A DNA stretch of 64,000 nucleotides from Pseudophaeobacter sp. EL27 (GCF_900313025.1 NZ_OMPQ01000008.1:124001-188000); one strand, 5' to 3'. Shown: positions 35,449 through 44,009, counted from the first letter of the stretch. A program made the numbers and translations. Notes: a model not told the origin generated them from the sequence alone.

Positions 35449-36305
35449 TTTGTACAGGGGATCGGGATCTCGACCACCTCGGCGCCACGGCGGGTGCGAA
35501 TGGTGCAGACCCGCTTTTGCTCGACTGGAGCGGGGGCCAGTTGTTCACCAAGACCCAAAAGGCTGCGCTGGTTCACTTCGATAACCGAAGCAACGGTATT
35601 GTCTCCGGCGCCCACCAGCGACAAGGAAAGCCTGCCGGTCGATTGTGCCTGAGCCAGCGAAGCCACTTGTTCCGGCCGAACAGCGACGGTCACAGTCCGG
35701 GCAATTCGTGCCCCGTTCACATCGGTATTGGCACTTTGGTCAACGGCGATCAGTTCGATGCTGGTGTCGATGAGCCGGGTAATCTCTTGTTTGCCTCGGT
35801 CGTCCCCGCCGCGCACGGAACCCGTCCAGTAGACGTCCACGTTATCGCCAGGGCGCAAGAAGCCAGAGACGCCAGAGTGCACATCAACTTTGATGGCAAA
35901 GGCACGCATGCCGGGCTGCAGCTGCGATGTGATCCCCGCGTCTTGGCCAGGAGCGGTCAACTTAACCGCCAAAAGGGCCTCATTTTTTTCCATGGTCCGC
36001 AGGACCACCCGCAGGTCACCAGGATTGGCAGAAGGAAAGAGTGCCTCAAGGGTGGTAAAGGCGCCTTCGGGCACCGACTCGCTGGGCCAACGCACCTTGC
36101 GAACCAATTCTTTAGTCAGGCGCTCGCCGTATTTCAGTTGCGCATTGGCCACAAAAACTTCGGTGGTTGGGATTGCTTCGGTTCGATTGGCGCGCTCTTG
36201 GGCAAGGGCGGTCTGGTGAGCGGAAATATAGTTTTTGGCCATCATCACGGCGCCACCTGCGAGGGCAACCCCGACAATCAGGACCAATCCGAAAACTGCA
36301 CGCAT
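35445..36305 (-). CDS. cpaB: Flp pilus assembly protein RcpC/CpaB
   Basis: Periplasmic, inner-membrane-anchored partner of the secretin. The 286-residue protein has one N-terminal transmembrane segment (about 3-24), an SAF domain (about 45-110; TTEVFVANAQLKYGERLTKELV) and the RcpC/CpaB C-terminal domain (about 125-245; MRAFAIKVDVHSGVSGFLRPGDNVDVYW). The ATG at 36305 has GAGAGG with 6-nt spacing; a longer TTG-initiated version is less likely. A 233-bp gap separates it from cpaC. Confidence 0.93.
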   Translation of the reverse strand: MRAVFGLVLIVGVALAGGAVMMAKNYISAHQTALAQERANRTEAIPTTEVFVANAQLKYGERLTKELVRKVRWPSESVPEGAFTTLEALFPSANPGDLRVVLRTMEKNEALLAVKLTAPGQDAGITSQLQPGMRAFAIKVDVHSGVSGFLRPGDNVDVYWTGSVRGGDDRGKQEITRLIDTSIELIAVDQSANTDVNGARIARTVTVAVRPEQVASLAQAQSTGRLSLSLVGAGDNTVASVIEVNQRSLLGLGEQLAPAPVEQKRVCTIRTRRGAEVVEIPIPCTN

Positions 36306-36418
36306 GGTGAGACCTCTCAATTGGAGCTGAAGCCATCCAGGAAACTGGTACGGCCAAAGCGGTTATGTCGAAACAAATGATGATCTGCCTTCTGCAGATA
36401 TTGGGCGGTGAACCTCTT

Positions 36419-36595
36419 CTAGAAGAAGGTCAAGCCTTCCAAGTAGGTTTGGGTATTCGCAGCCACATTTTTAACTGCGGTGGGCATTATGGAAGCAACA
36501 GCTGCAATCAGGGTTACCACTGCCGCTGTCAGCATCACCCAATCAACCGTTACCGCTCCATCATCGCTTGCTATAAAGAACCAGATCTTTTTCAC
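36419..36595 (-). CDS. Second Flp-type pilin
   Basis: A 58-residue class IVb pilin-like protein starting from GTG 36595, which has GAGG with 6-nt spacing. The prepilin motif DDGAVTVDW gives predicted cleavage after Gly, with Asp at +5 and Trp at +6, followed by a hydrophobic helix (VMLTAAVVTLIAAVASIM) and a short tail. It lies directly downstream of the main pilin, beyond a terminator. The longer open frame (to 36667) would begin in sequence just beyond that terminator and lacks prepilin features at its start. Confidence 0.78.
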   Translation of the reverse strand: MKKIWFFIASDDGAVTVDWVMLTAAVVTLIAAVASIMPTAVKNVAANTQTYLEGLTFF

Positions 36596-36620
36596 GGCAG
36601 CCTCGCATGTAGTCAGCTTA

Positions 36621-36658
36621 GGAAAAGAGGCCGCGTCCTCGGGAAAGGGCGCGGCCTC
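36621..36658 (-). terminator. Terminator/attenuator between the two pilin genes
   Basis: GAGGCCGCG (36627-36635) and CGCGGCCTC (36650-36658) form a perfect 9-bp stem with a 14-nt loop. On the minus strand it is followed by TTTTCC. Standing 29 bp after the main pilin stop, it would end most transcripts after flp and let a fraction continue into the assembly genes. Confidence 0.75.
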
Positions 36659-36668
36659 GAAACTCAAG

Positions 36669-36682
36669 TACGCTTAAGCGTA
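36669..36682. repeat. Perfect 14-bp palindrome after the main pilin gene
   Basis: TACGCTTAAGCGTA reads the same on both strands, with no spacer. It lies 4 bp after the flp stop. It could be a protein-binding site or part of the 3'-end structure of the pilin mRNA. Function is unknown. Confidence 0.45.
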
Positions 36683-36686
36683 AAGC

Positions 36687-36884
36687 TTAGGTGCCGTCGC
36701 CAACAGTGTCTGCACCGTGAGTGGTAATGTAGCTGGCGGTGTTGCCAGTCACGGTGGTGTTAGCGCCTTCGATGGCGGTGTAGGCAGCACCGGCCAGAGC
36801 GGCAACAGCGGCGGTCAGAACAACCCAGTCAACGGTCACGGCGCCAGAGTCGTCTTTGCGGAAGTTTTTGATGAATTTGATCAT
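36687..36884 (-). CDS. flp: Flp family type IVb pilin (main pilin)
   Basis: The 65-residue major Flp pilin candidate and first gene of the tad operon. A basic leader MIKFIKNFRKDDSG precedes the cleavage site (G then AVTVDW), with Asp rather than Glu at +5 and Trp at +6, then a hydrophobic helix (VVLTAAVAALAGAAYTAI) and a Thr-rich tail (GANTTVTGNTASYITTHGA). A strong ribosome site (GGAGGG, 8-nt spacing) precedes the ATG, and its own terminator follows, as expected for an abundant structural protein. Confidence 0.93.
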   Translation of the reverse strand: MIKFIKNFRKDDSGAVTVDWVVLTAAVAALAGAAYTAIEGANTTVTGNTASYITTHGADTVGDGT

Positions 36885-37245
36885 TGTGTTGTCCCTCCAG
36901 GGATATCTAAGGTTTGTTACATTACCCGGCGACGTTGTTTCAGGGTCTGTCTCTCTCTCTCACCGACCCTGTGTCGCTTGGATGAGTACATATAGCCGGG
37001 TGAGCGTGGCAGGAATTGGGCCGGATTCCGAAAATCACTGCCCAAATTTAACTTTCTGGCAATAATTTTGCTAAGGCACTGTATTTGAACAATTTATAAG
37101 TTTACTTTTCGTCAATCATCGGGGCTTTGTAGGGGCGAAGGGCCGCAAATAAGGCGAAACCGCCAGATTTGAGGCTGTAGAACTGGCTTTTTTCGTCGCA
37201 ATAGGTGAGTCTGTCGGGAAAAAGACCCAAGTGTTGAGCGGTAAA
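36885..37245. promoter_or_regulatory. Divergent control region between flp and the transglycosylase gene
   Basis: About 360 bp without a gene. Read toward flp, it holds an AT-rich stretch (about 37040-37110), a TATAT-containing segment near 36990, and a stem CAGGGTC/GACCCTG (36941-36947 and 36965-36971) whose 17-nt loop is a GA-repeat tract. That stem would lie in the flp 5' leader, about 57-87 nt before the ATG. I could not assign -35/-10 elements or CtrA sites with confidence. Confidence 0.4.
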
Positions 37246-38097
37246 ATGACCAAGAAATCTCGATTGGGGCTGAACTTTATTTTGGCCTCGCTTGTTTTGG
37301 CCTTTGGAGCTGGGGATTCTGTTGCCCAACAGCTAGATGACGCCGTACCGAAGCCAACGCCACGGGCGTTTCCCAAATTTGAGGCCAGGCGAGTGACCGC
37401 CCCCAAGCCCGGAACGCCGCCAAAAATCACCATTCAGATTGCCGAGCCTCAGAGCGCACCTTTGTCCGGGGCAGCAAGTGCCGCGCAGTCCGACGACAGC
37501 ACGACATCTGGAGAGATCGGCCGCTATGGCTGGTTCTGGCAGCGGGTTCCAACAGGGATAGAGGAGGAGAGGGCACATGCGCGCCTGGTGCAGGCGCTAA
37601 CGGCGCTCAAAACCGCGTCGCCCCCTGTTTCTGCACCTGGTCTGCAGCTGATGCAACAGATCATCCAGGAACAGGCTGTGCCGATCCTGATCTCCTCAGC
37701 GGACAGTCGGGTGTCTCCGGCACTGGTGCTGGCGGTGATCGCCGTGGAATCTGCGGGCAAGGCAGAGGCGGTGAGCAGCGCCGGGGCAACGGGGCTGATG
37801 CAATTGATGCCGGATACTGCGGCGCGTTTTGGTGTCACCGATGCGCTGGTTGCAGAGCAAAACATCAGAGGCGGCATCAGGTATCTGGATTGGCTGCTGG
37901 AAGAGTTCGGGGGTGACGCGGTTTTGGCGCTGGCAGGATATAACGCTGGTGAGGGGGCCGTCCGCACCCATCAAGGTGTGCCGCCTTTTGCGGAGACGCG
38001 TGACTATGTGCCAAAGGTGCTTGCGGCCTATCAGGTGGCGCGCGCGCTTTGCATGACGCCACCAGAGCTGATCAGTGACGGCTGTGTCTTTCGCTAG
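37246..38097 (+). CDS. Lytic transglycosylase (SLT domain)
   Basis: A periplasmic murein-cleaving enzyme of 283 residues from ATG 37246 (GTG 37231 is an alternative). It has a signal peptide (about 1-27, ending near VAQQ), a Pro-rich linker, and a C-terminal SLT domain (about 130-275) with catalytic Glu in AVIAVESAGK, then GATGLMQLMPDTAARFG and LALAGYNAGEGAV. Small transglycosylases often sit beside pilus or secretion loci to open the wall. Here it is divergent from the flp operon, so a functional link is plausible. Confidence 0.9.
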   Translation: MTKKSRLGLNFILASLVLAFGAGDSVAQQLDDAVPKPTPRAFPKFEARRVTAPKPGTPPKITIQIAEPQSAPLSGAASAAQSDDSTTSGEIGRYGWFWQRVPTGIEEERAHARLVQALTALKTASPPVSAPGLQLMQQIIQEQAVPILISSADSRVSPALVLAVIAVESAGKAEAVSSAGATGLMQLMPDTAARFGVTDALVAEQNIRGGIRYLDWLLEEFGGDAVLALAGYNAGEGAVRTHQGVPPFAETRDYVPKVLAAYQVARALCMTPPELISDGCVFR

Positions 38098-38161
38098 ATC
38101 AAATAGCTCGGCCATCAGGCTGCTATTCTGCGTTGCGGCCATTTCAAAGGGCTCTATCCAA

Positions 38162-38190
38162 AAAAACGGGGCCGCAGGGGCCCCGGTTTT
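38162..38190. terminator. Bidirectional terminator
   Basis: CGGGGCC (38167-38173), a 5-nt loop and GGCCCCG (38179-38185) are flanked by an A-run on the left and GTTTT on the right. It lies between the convergent transglycosylase and desaturase genes. Confidence 0.85.
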
Positions 38191-38213
38191 GTCTGTGTGG
38201 GTTTTTGGCGCCG

Positions 38214-39248
38214 TCAGCCGTAGAGCGCACGGGCCTGGGAGAAAGACAACAGGCGTTTGCTGTTCTCATCCCACAGGTGTAGCCGGGCACAATGCAGGCT
38301 CTCGCGGATGGTCAGCCGGTTCATCATCGCCAGTTCCGAATGATCCTTGATCACTTCGGTCAGCCGGTAAAAGGGGATACGGCTGTAAAGGTGGTGCACC
38401 TGATGGATGCCGATATTGGCAGAGAACCACTGCAGAACCGCAGGCAGAACATAGTAGGAGCTGCCATTGAGCGCCGCATCATGCAGCTGCCAGTCATCAG
38501 CATGTTCCCAATGTGTGGTTTCAAACTGGTGCTGCACATAGAACAGCCAGACCCCAGCGGTGGCTGCCAGAATGGTCGAAGGCAGAAAGATCAGGAGCAG
38601 CGGCAGCAAACCGCCAAAGTACCAGATGGCGCCCAGGGCTGCGAGGATTGCCAGATTGGTGCCCATGGCACTGGTCCAGTAGCGCAGGCTGTTCATCAGT
38701 CCCAACGGAATGCGGTTTTGCAGCAGAAACAGATAGCTTGGCCCCAGTCCAAACAGGGTGACGGGGCTGCGGTAGACCCGGTAATGCAGTTTGCCAAGGG
38801 TGGAGAGGGCCTGATACTCGGCCACGGTCAGCGTATGCACATCGCCCATGCCACGTTTGTCCAGATTGCCTGCAGCGCTGTGGTGCTCGGAATGGGTCCG
38901 CCGCCAGACATCATAAGGCGTCAGGGTCAAAACGCCTAAGATCCGACCAACCCAGTCGCTCAGCCGGCGGTTTTTGAAAAACGCTCCATGGCCACAGTCG
39001 TGCTGGATGGTGAACAGGCGCAGCAAAAACGCGGCATTCACCAGCGAGATCGCAAAAGCCAGCCAGTAGCTGTAGGACAGAGCCCACCAGGCCAGAGCCC
39101 AAAGCAGGAAAAAGGGAATAGCGCTGACCCCCAGTTCAAAGCCGCTGCGCAGCTCGTTGGGCTCGCGATATTTCGCTAGAATCTTCACCCAATCGCGCGA
39201 AGACCGCTCAGTAGGCTGCGGTTTGGGAAGGTCATTGGAGTTTGTCAT
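38214..39248 (-). CDS. Membrane fatty acid desaturase
   Basis: A 344-residue diiron membrane desaturase. The three His boxes are present: HDCGHGAFF, HSEHH (RRTHSEHHSAAGN) and HQVHH (IHQVHHLYS). Hydrophobic segments near 45-90 and 175-235 form the expected four-helix topology. It probably introduces cis double bonds into membrane fatty acyl chains, relevant to cold adaptation; regiospecificity cannot be read. About 300 bp upstream are free of genes except for the scoB terminator. Confidence 0.9.
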   Translation of the reverse strand: MTNSNDLPKPQPTERSSRDWVKILAKYREPNELRSGFELGVSAIPFFLLWALAWWALSYSYWLAFAISLVNAAFLLRLFTIQHDCGHGAFFKNRRLSDWVGRILGVLTLTPYDVWRRTHSEHHSAAGNLDKRGMGDVHTLTVAEYQALSTLGKLHYRVYRSPVTLFGLGPSYLFLLQNRIPLGLMNSLRYWTSAMGTNLAILAALGAIWYFGGLLPLLLIFLPSTILAATAGVWLFYVQHQFETTHWEHADDWQLHDAALNGSSYYVLPAVLQWFSANIGIHQVHHLYSRIPFYRLTEVIKDHSELAMMNRLTIRESLHCARLHLWDENSKRLLSFSQARALYG

Positions 39249-39463
39249 GCGCCTGCCGTTTTTATTGACTATGAGCCTTCGGATAAACTACCTGCGCCGC
39301 TTGGCAAGCTATTTGTGACACCATTGTGTTGACAGCGGCTTTATGCCGTCAAAAAGGCGCAGCAAAAGTGGGTTTTCCGGGCGGTGCTCTGCCTAGGCGG
39401 GAGTAGAGCTTGCCTTACGTTAAGGTTAGGTTCCTGACGCTGCCTCAAAACAGGCTCCGTGAC

Positions 39464-39497
39464 AAAAAATGGCTCATCTCAGGGTGAGATGAGCCAT
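39464..39497 (-). terminator. Intrinsic terminator of the CoA-transferase operon
   Basis: ATGGCTCATCTCA (39469-39481) and TGAGATGAGCCAT (39485-39497) form a perfect 13-bp stem with loop GGG. On the minus strand it is followed by TTTTT. It lies 52 bp after the scoB stop. The rest of the gap up to the desaturase start (39249-39463) shows no gene. Confidence 0.9.
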
Positions 39498-39548
39498 TGC
39501 CGTGAATTATGGTGGGCAGCTGTGTAGCCGAGACCTCAATGTAGGTGC

Positions 39549-40178
39549 TTAACCGACGATGGTTGCCAGTGTAGAGGCGCGCAGCTCCTCTTCTGTCACA
39601 CCATCCGCACATTCAACGATCTTTAGTCCGCCCTCGACCACATCCAGCACACCGAGGTTGGTGATGATGCGATCCACAACTTTCTGACCGGTCAGCGGCA
39701 GAGTGCATTCTTTCAGCACCTTGCTGTCGCCATGCTTATTGGTGTGATCCATGACCACAACAACACGGCCAACGCCCGCCACCAGATCCATGGCGCCGCC
39801 CATGCCCTTGACCAGCTTGCCCGGGATCATCCAGTTGGCCAGGTCGCCGTTTTCGGCCACTTCCATCGCCCCCAGGATCGCCATGGCGATTTTGCCGCCA
39901 CGGATCATCGCAAAGCTCTGCGCGGAATCAAAATAGGCGGTCTGTGGCAGTTCGGTGATGGTCTGCTTGCCTGCATTGATCAGATCTGCGTCCTCTTCGC
40001 CCTCAACGGGGAAGGGGCCCATGCCCAGCATGCCGTTTTCCGACTGCAGCGTTACTTCGACGCCTTCGGGGATGTAGTTGGAAACCAGCGTCGGAATACC
40101 GATACCGAGATTCACATACCAGCCGTCCTGCAGTTCCTGCGCGGCCCGGGCGGCCATTTGATTGCGGTCCCATGCCAT
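39549..40178 (-). CDS. scoB: 3-oxoacid CoA-transferase subunit B
   Basis: Beta subunit of a family I CoA transferase (succinyl-CoA:3-ketoacid or acetate:acetoacetyl-CoA type). The 209-residue protein contains the catalytic Glu motif SENGMLG and the [13 protein letters not shown] segment. It works as a heteromer with the A subunit encoded 3 bp upstream. The exact acyl donor cannot be determined; ketone-body or PHB-derived acetoacetate use is the usual role. Confidence 0.92.
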   Translation of the reverse strand: MAWDRNQMAARAAQELQDGWYVNLGIGIPTLVSNYIPEGVEVTLQSENGMLGMGPFPVEGEEDADLINAGKQTITELPQTAYFDSAQSFAMIRGGKIAMAILGAMEVAENGDLANWMIPGKLVKGMGGAMDLVAGVGRVVVVMDHTNKHGDSKVLKECTLPLTGQKVVDRIITNLGVLDVVEGGLKIVECADGVTEEELRASTLATIVG

Positions 40179-40181
40179 GGA

Positions 40182-40901
40182 TCAGGCCTCCTTCTGGCGC
40201 ACAGTGCGCTGTTCGATGCGTTTCTCGTGATCACCTTTGATGATGCGATGCACATAGATGCCGGGCAGGTGGATGCTATCAGGCTCCAGGCTGCCTGTGG
40301 GCACGATCTCTTCGACCTCGACAATACAGATCTTGCCACAGGTGGCGGCAGGGGCATTGAAGTTGCGCGCGGTCTTGCGGAACACCAGATTGCCAGTCTC
40401 ATCGGCTTTCCAGGCTTTCACAATGGCAAGATCGGCAAAGATGCCTTCTTCCATGATATAATCTTCCATGGCGCCATCAGCACCAGTTGGAAACTGCTTT
40501 TCCATCTTGCCTTCGGCAATCACGGTGCCAACGCCGGTCTTGGTAAAGAAACCGGGGATTCCGGCGCCACCGGCGCGCATACGCTCGGCCAGGGTGCCCT
40601 GCGGGTTGAATTCCAGCTCCAGCTCGCCAGAGAGGTACTGACGCATGAATTCCGCGTTTTCCCCCACATAGGACGAGATCATTTTCTTGACCTGTTTGGT
40701 CTGCAACAAAATGCCGATGCCAAAATCGTCAACGCCCGCGTTGTTGGAGGCAAAGGTCAGATCCTTGGTGCCGATCTCCTTGATTGCATCGAGCAGCAGC
40801 TCGGGAATGCCGCAGAGACCAAAGCCCCCCGCCGCAATAAACATGCCGTCATGAAGCACCCCATCAAGGGCTTCAGAGGCGCTGGAATAGATCTTCTTCA
40901 T
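40182..40901 (-). CDS. scoA: 3-oxoacid CoA-transferase subunit A
   Basis: Alpha subunit of the same CoA transferase: 239 residues with the CoA-binding GGFGLCGIPELLL motif near residue 26 and the conserved FNPQGTLAERMRAGGAGIPGFFT segment. It is first in the operon and the scoB start follows by 3 bp. A candidate operator with 7-bp arms lies about 60-85 bp upstream of its ATG. Confidence 0.92.
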   Translation of the reverse strand: MKKIYSSASEALDGVLHDGMFIAAGGFGLCGIPELLLDAIKEIGTKDLTFASNNAGVDDFGIGILLQTKQVKKMISSYVGENAEFMRQYLSGELELEFNPQGTLAERMRAGGAGIPGFFTKTGVGTVIAEGKMEKQFPTGADGAMEDYIMEEGIFADLAIVKAWKADETGNLVFRKTARNFNAPAATCGKICIVEVEEIVPTGSLEPDSIHLPGIYVHRIIKGDHEKRIEQRTVRQKEA

Positions 40902-40962
40902 TGAGTTCTCCCATCAACAGCCAGTTGCCAATGGTTCTGGCCCTGAGCTGTCGCGGAGTCAA

Positions 40963-40986
40963 TAATACCGAGCCAAACGGGTATTA
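40963..40986. promoter_or_regulatory. Candidate operator upstream of scoA
   Basis: TAATACC (40963-40969) and GGTATTA (40980-40986) are a perfect 7-bp inverted repeat with a 10-bp centre, 61 bp upstream of the scoA start. The symmetry and AT-rich arms fit a dimeric regulator site. No regulator gene adjoins. Confidence 0.4.
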
Positions 40987-41015
40987 CTACGGAGCCCCAA
41001 AAACCAACTGGCCTA

Positions 41016-41069
41016 TTTCACCTTTCCAGAAATATTCCGGGGGAGGCCCAGAGGGCCGGGGGCAGAGCC
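41016..41069 (+). repeat. Rhodobacterales intergenic repeat, copy C
   Basis: TTTCACCTTTCCAG, then AAATATTCCGGGGGA, hairpin GGCCcagaGGGCC, and GGGGGCAGAGCC: the same layout as copies A and B, with its own hairpin sequence. It lies between topA and scoA, with its GC-rich end toward the topA stop. Confidence 0.6.
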
Positions 41070-41123
41070 TCCATCGTCCCCTCAAATCCACAAAGGCTGA
41101 TTTAGTGCTGGTACCACGGACAC

Positions 41124-43802
41124 TCAGCTGCTGGCGGCAGGTTTCTTTGGCGCCGCTTTTTTTGCGGCGGGCTTTTTGGCGGCTGCCTTCTTTGCAGGCG
41201 CTTTCTTCTTCGCAGGGGCCTTTTTCTTGGCCCCCGTCTTACCCGCCTTTTCAGTGATCAGCTGTACGGCCAATTCCATGGTCACATCCTTGGCTTCGAC
41301 GTCCTTGGGCAGGGTCGCATTGACCTTCTCCCATTTGACGTAAGCACCATAGCGCCCATCCATGATACTGACCGCGCCGCCGCCATCGGGGTGGTCGCCC
41401 AGTTCCCGCAGTGCCTTGGCCGCTGCACGGCGGCCGCGTCCGGGATTGTTGCGCTTCTCGGTGATCATCTCCATCGCCCGGTTCATACCAATTTCAAAGA
41501 CATCCAGGGTCTCTTTCAGATTGGCATAGACGGGTTTTTCCTCATCCGGCAGCTGGTGCATGATATAGGGGCCGAACCGCCCCAGGTTGGAGGCAATCAC
41601 GCCGCCCTCGGGGTGGGCACCAATTTCACGCGGCAGGGTCAACAGGGTGACCGCCTGCTCCAGCGTCACCTCATTGGGCCCCCAGCCGGGCAGAAACTCC
41701 TTGCCCTGTTTTGGCAGCGAAGACCGTGGCGGTTTTTTGTTTTCGGGCGTGGCTTCGCCGCGCTGCACATAGGGGCCAAAACGGCCGGACTTCAGATGGA
41801 TCTCGTCGCCATCATCTTCGCCCAGAACCTTTTCATAGCCCTCAGCACCTTCCCCGGAAATCGGTCGAGTATAGTTACATTCGGGGTAGTTGCCACAGCC
41901 GACAAAACCGCCGGTGCGCGAGGTTTTGAGGTGCAGCTGGCCCGCGCCGCATTTTGGGCAGATGCGTGGGTCCGTACCGTCTTCGCGCGGCGGATAGAGC
42001 TGCGGCGCCAGGGTTTCGTCCAGCACGTCCAGCACTTCGGAAATCCGCAGATCCGAGGTTTCCGAGATCGCCGCCGAAAAATCGCGCCAGAACTTGCTCA
42101 GGATATCCTTGTAGTCGCGCCCGCCTGCACTGACATCATCCAGCTCCCCTTCCAGATTGGCTGTGAACTCGTAGCCCACATAGGTGCGGAAGAAATTCAG
42201 CAGGAAGATGGTAACGATGCGGCCCTTGTCTTCGGGGAACAAGCGGTTCTTGTCCTTGCGGACATATTCGCGGTCCTGGATCGTGGTGATCACGGAGGCA
42301 TAGGTCGAGGGGCGGCCAATGCCCAGCTCTTCCATGCGTTTGACCAATGTTGCCTCGGTAAAACGGGGGGGCGGCTGGGTGTGGTGCTGCAGGCCCAGTA
42401 CCGCCTTGTTGTCGGACAGGATCGCGGCATCCGTGCCGGCTTTGTCGGCCTGCGCCCCCAACGAGGAGGCAAACTTCAGCGCTTCGCCCTGCATGATCTG
42501 GGGCAGACGTTTGTCATCTTCATCGACCACATCATCGCGGCCTTCCTCGTAAACCCGCAGGAAGCCGTCAAACAGCATCACCTGACCGGTAGCGCGCAGC
42601 ACAACCTGGCCATCATCCGAACCCAGATCAACCGTGGTGCGCTCGAGCCGGGCGCCCGCCATCTGGCAGGCCAGGGTGCGCTTCCAGATCAGATCGTACA
42701 GCTTGCGTTGATCATCCTCGGAGACCTTCAGGCTCTTGGCATCGCGCCCCATCTCGGTGGGGCGGATACATTCGTGGGCTTCCTGGGCGTTCTTGGCTTT
42801 GTTCTTATAGATCCTAGGCGAGCTGGGCACATATTCAGCACCATAGCGGGTCGCGATCTCAGCCCGGGCCTCCTGCACAGCCTCGGGTGCCATGTCGATG
42901 CCATCGGTTCGCATATAGGTGATGAGTCCGGCCTCATAAAGACGCTGAGCGGCATTCATGCACTGTTTGGCCCCCATGCCGAATTTACGGCTGGCTTCCT
43001 GCTGTAGGGTCGAGGTCATAAACGGCGCAGATGGGTTGCGGGAGGCGGGTTTGGCCTCAACCGATTTTGCCACCATATTGCGGCTGGAGACGGCCTGCAC
43101 CGCCAGCTCAGCAGCGGTGGAATTGGCAAGGCTGTACTTGTCCAGCTTGTCGCCGCCCAGAACCGTCAGGCGGGCCTCAAACTCCTGGCCGCGCGGGGTC
43201 GTCATATTGGCTTTGACGGACCAGTATTCCTGTGGATTAAAGGCCTCGATCTCCATCTCACGCTCAACGATCAGGCGCAGGCAGACAGATTGCACCCGAC
43301 CCGCGGAGCGCGCGCCAGGCAGTTTGCGCCACAGAACCGGCGAGAGGTTAAAGCCCACCAGATAGTCCAGCGCCCGGCGGGCCAGATAGGCCTCGACCAG
43401 GGGCATATCGACCTGACGCGGATTGCGCATCGCTTCGGTGACTGCCTCTTTGGTGATCGCGTTAAAGGTCACCCGGCTGACCGGCGTGTCCTTTTTGATC
43501 GAACGGCGTTTGGTCAGCGCCTGTTGCAGGTGCCAGCTGATTGCCTCGCCTTCGCGATCGGGGTCAGTCGCGAGAATCAGTTCGTTGTCTTCTTTCAGCG
43601 CATCAGCGATGGCTTTGACATGTTTGCGGCTGTCGTTGCCGACTTCCCAAATCATCTCAAATTCGTTGTCGGTATCAACCGAACCGTTCTTTGCCGGCAG
43701 ATCGCGCACATGGCCGTAGGAGGCCAGAACAGTATAGTCTGACCCCAGGTACTTATTGATCGTTTTGGCTTTGGCCGGGGATTCGACAACAACAACTGGC
43801 AT
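41124..43802 (-). CDS. topA: DNA topoisomerase I
   Basis: Type IA topoisomerase that relaxes negative supercoils. The 892-residue protein has the Toprim domain (1-140; VVESPAKAK, ATDPDREGE), catalytic Tyr296 in GLITYMRTDG, and one C-terminal four-Cys zinc ribbon (CPKCG...CGNYPEC). Further topoisomerase C-terminal repeats follow (FGPYVQRGE, FGPYIMHQL, YGAYVKWEK), then a Lys/Ala/Pro-rich tail (KKAPAKK repeats) typical of alphaproteobacterial TopA. The ATG at 43802 gives the canonical MPVVVVESPAKAK start. The dprA gene lies upstream on the same strand, as in many relatives. Confidence 0.97.
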   Translation of the reverse strand: MPVVVVESPAKAKTINKYLGSDYTVLASYGHVRDLPAKNGSVDTDNEFEMIWEVGNDSRKHVKAIADALKEDNELILATDPDREGEAISWHLQQALTKRRSIKKDTPVSRVTFNAITKEAVTEAMRNPRQVDMPLVEAYLARRALDYLVGFNLSPVLWRKLPGARSAGRVQSVCLRLIVEREMEIEAFNPQEYWSVKANMTTPRGQEFEARLTVLGGDKLDKYSLANSTAAELAVQAVSSRNMVAKSVEAKPASRNPSAPFMTSTLQQEASRKFGMGAKQCMNAAQRLYEAGLITYMRTDGIDMAPEAVQEARAEIATRYGAEYVPSSPRIYKNKAKNAQEAHECIRPTEMGRDAKSLKVSEDDQRKLYDLIWKRTLACQMAGARLERTTVDLGSDDGQVVLRATGQVMLFDGFLRVYEEGRDDVVDEDDKRLPQIMQGEALKFASSLGAQADKAGTDAAILSDNKAVLGLQHHTQPPPRFTEATLVKRMEELGIGRPSTYASVITTIQDREYVRKDKNRLFPEDKGRIVTIFLLNFFRTYVGYEFTANLEGELDDVSAGGRDYKDILSKFWRDFSAAISETSDLRISEVLDVLDETLAPQLYPPREDGTDPRICPKCGAGQLHLKTSRTGGFVGCGNYPECNYTRPISGEGAEGYEKVLGEDDGDEIHLKSGRFGPYVQRGEATPENKKPPRSSLPKQGKEFLPGWGPNEVTLEQAVTLLTLPREIGAHPEGGVIASNLGRFGPYIMHQLPDEEKPVYANLKETLDVFEIGMNRAMEMITEKRNNPGRGRRAAAKALRELGDHPDGGGAVSIMDGRYGAYVKWEKVNATLPKDVEAKDVTMELAVQLITEKAGKTGAKKKAPAKKKAPAKKAAAKKPAAKKAAPKKPAASS

Positions 43803-44009
43803 GTAATTCTTTGGCCTCTTAAGTGCACTAACGGGCGTTCTATGGCTGCGCAAGTTCAGCGACGCAAGGGGAGAATGTCAATGAGAGAGCATTGGACGCA
43901 GGAGGAGCGGTTGAAGGTGTGAGTGATTATTGACCCAATTTTGGCTTTGCTCATGCCTGCCCCTTCATTGAGTTTCCGGGACGAAAACGTTTGCCTCCTT
44001 TAAGCTCAA

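Noticed and set aside
36948-36964. CT/GA repeat tract as a CRISPR or long microsatellite
   Set aside because: Only about 12 bp of dinucleotide repeat and no spacer-repeat structure; noted only as the loop of the flp leader stem.
39732-40904. 390-codon plus-strand open frame across scoA and scoB
   Set aside because: It runs antisense through two well-conserved genes and lacks any recognisable domain.
41391-43007. 538-codon plus-strand open frame opposite topA
   Set aside because: Antisense to the conserved topA coding region with no family resemblance; its length follows from codon bias.
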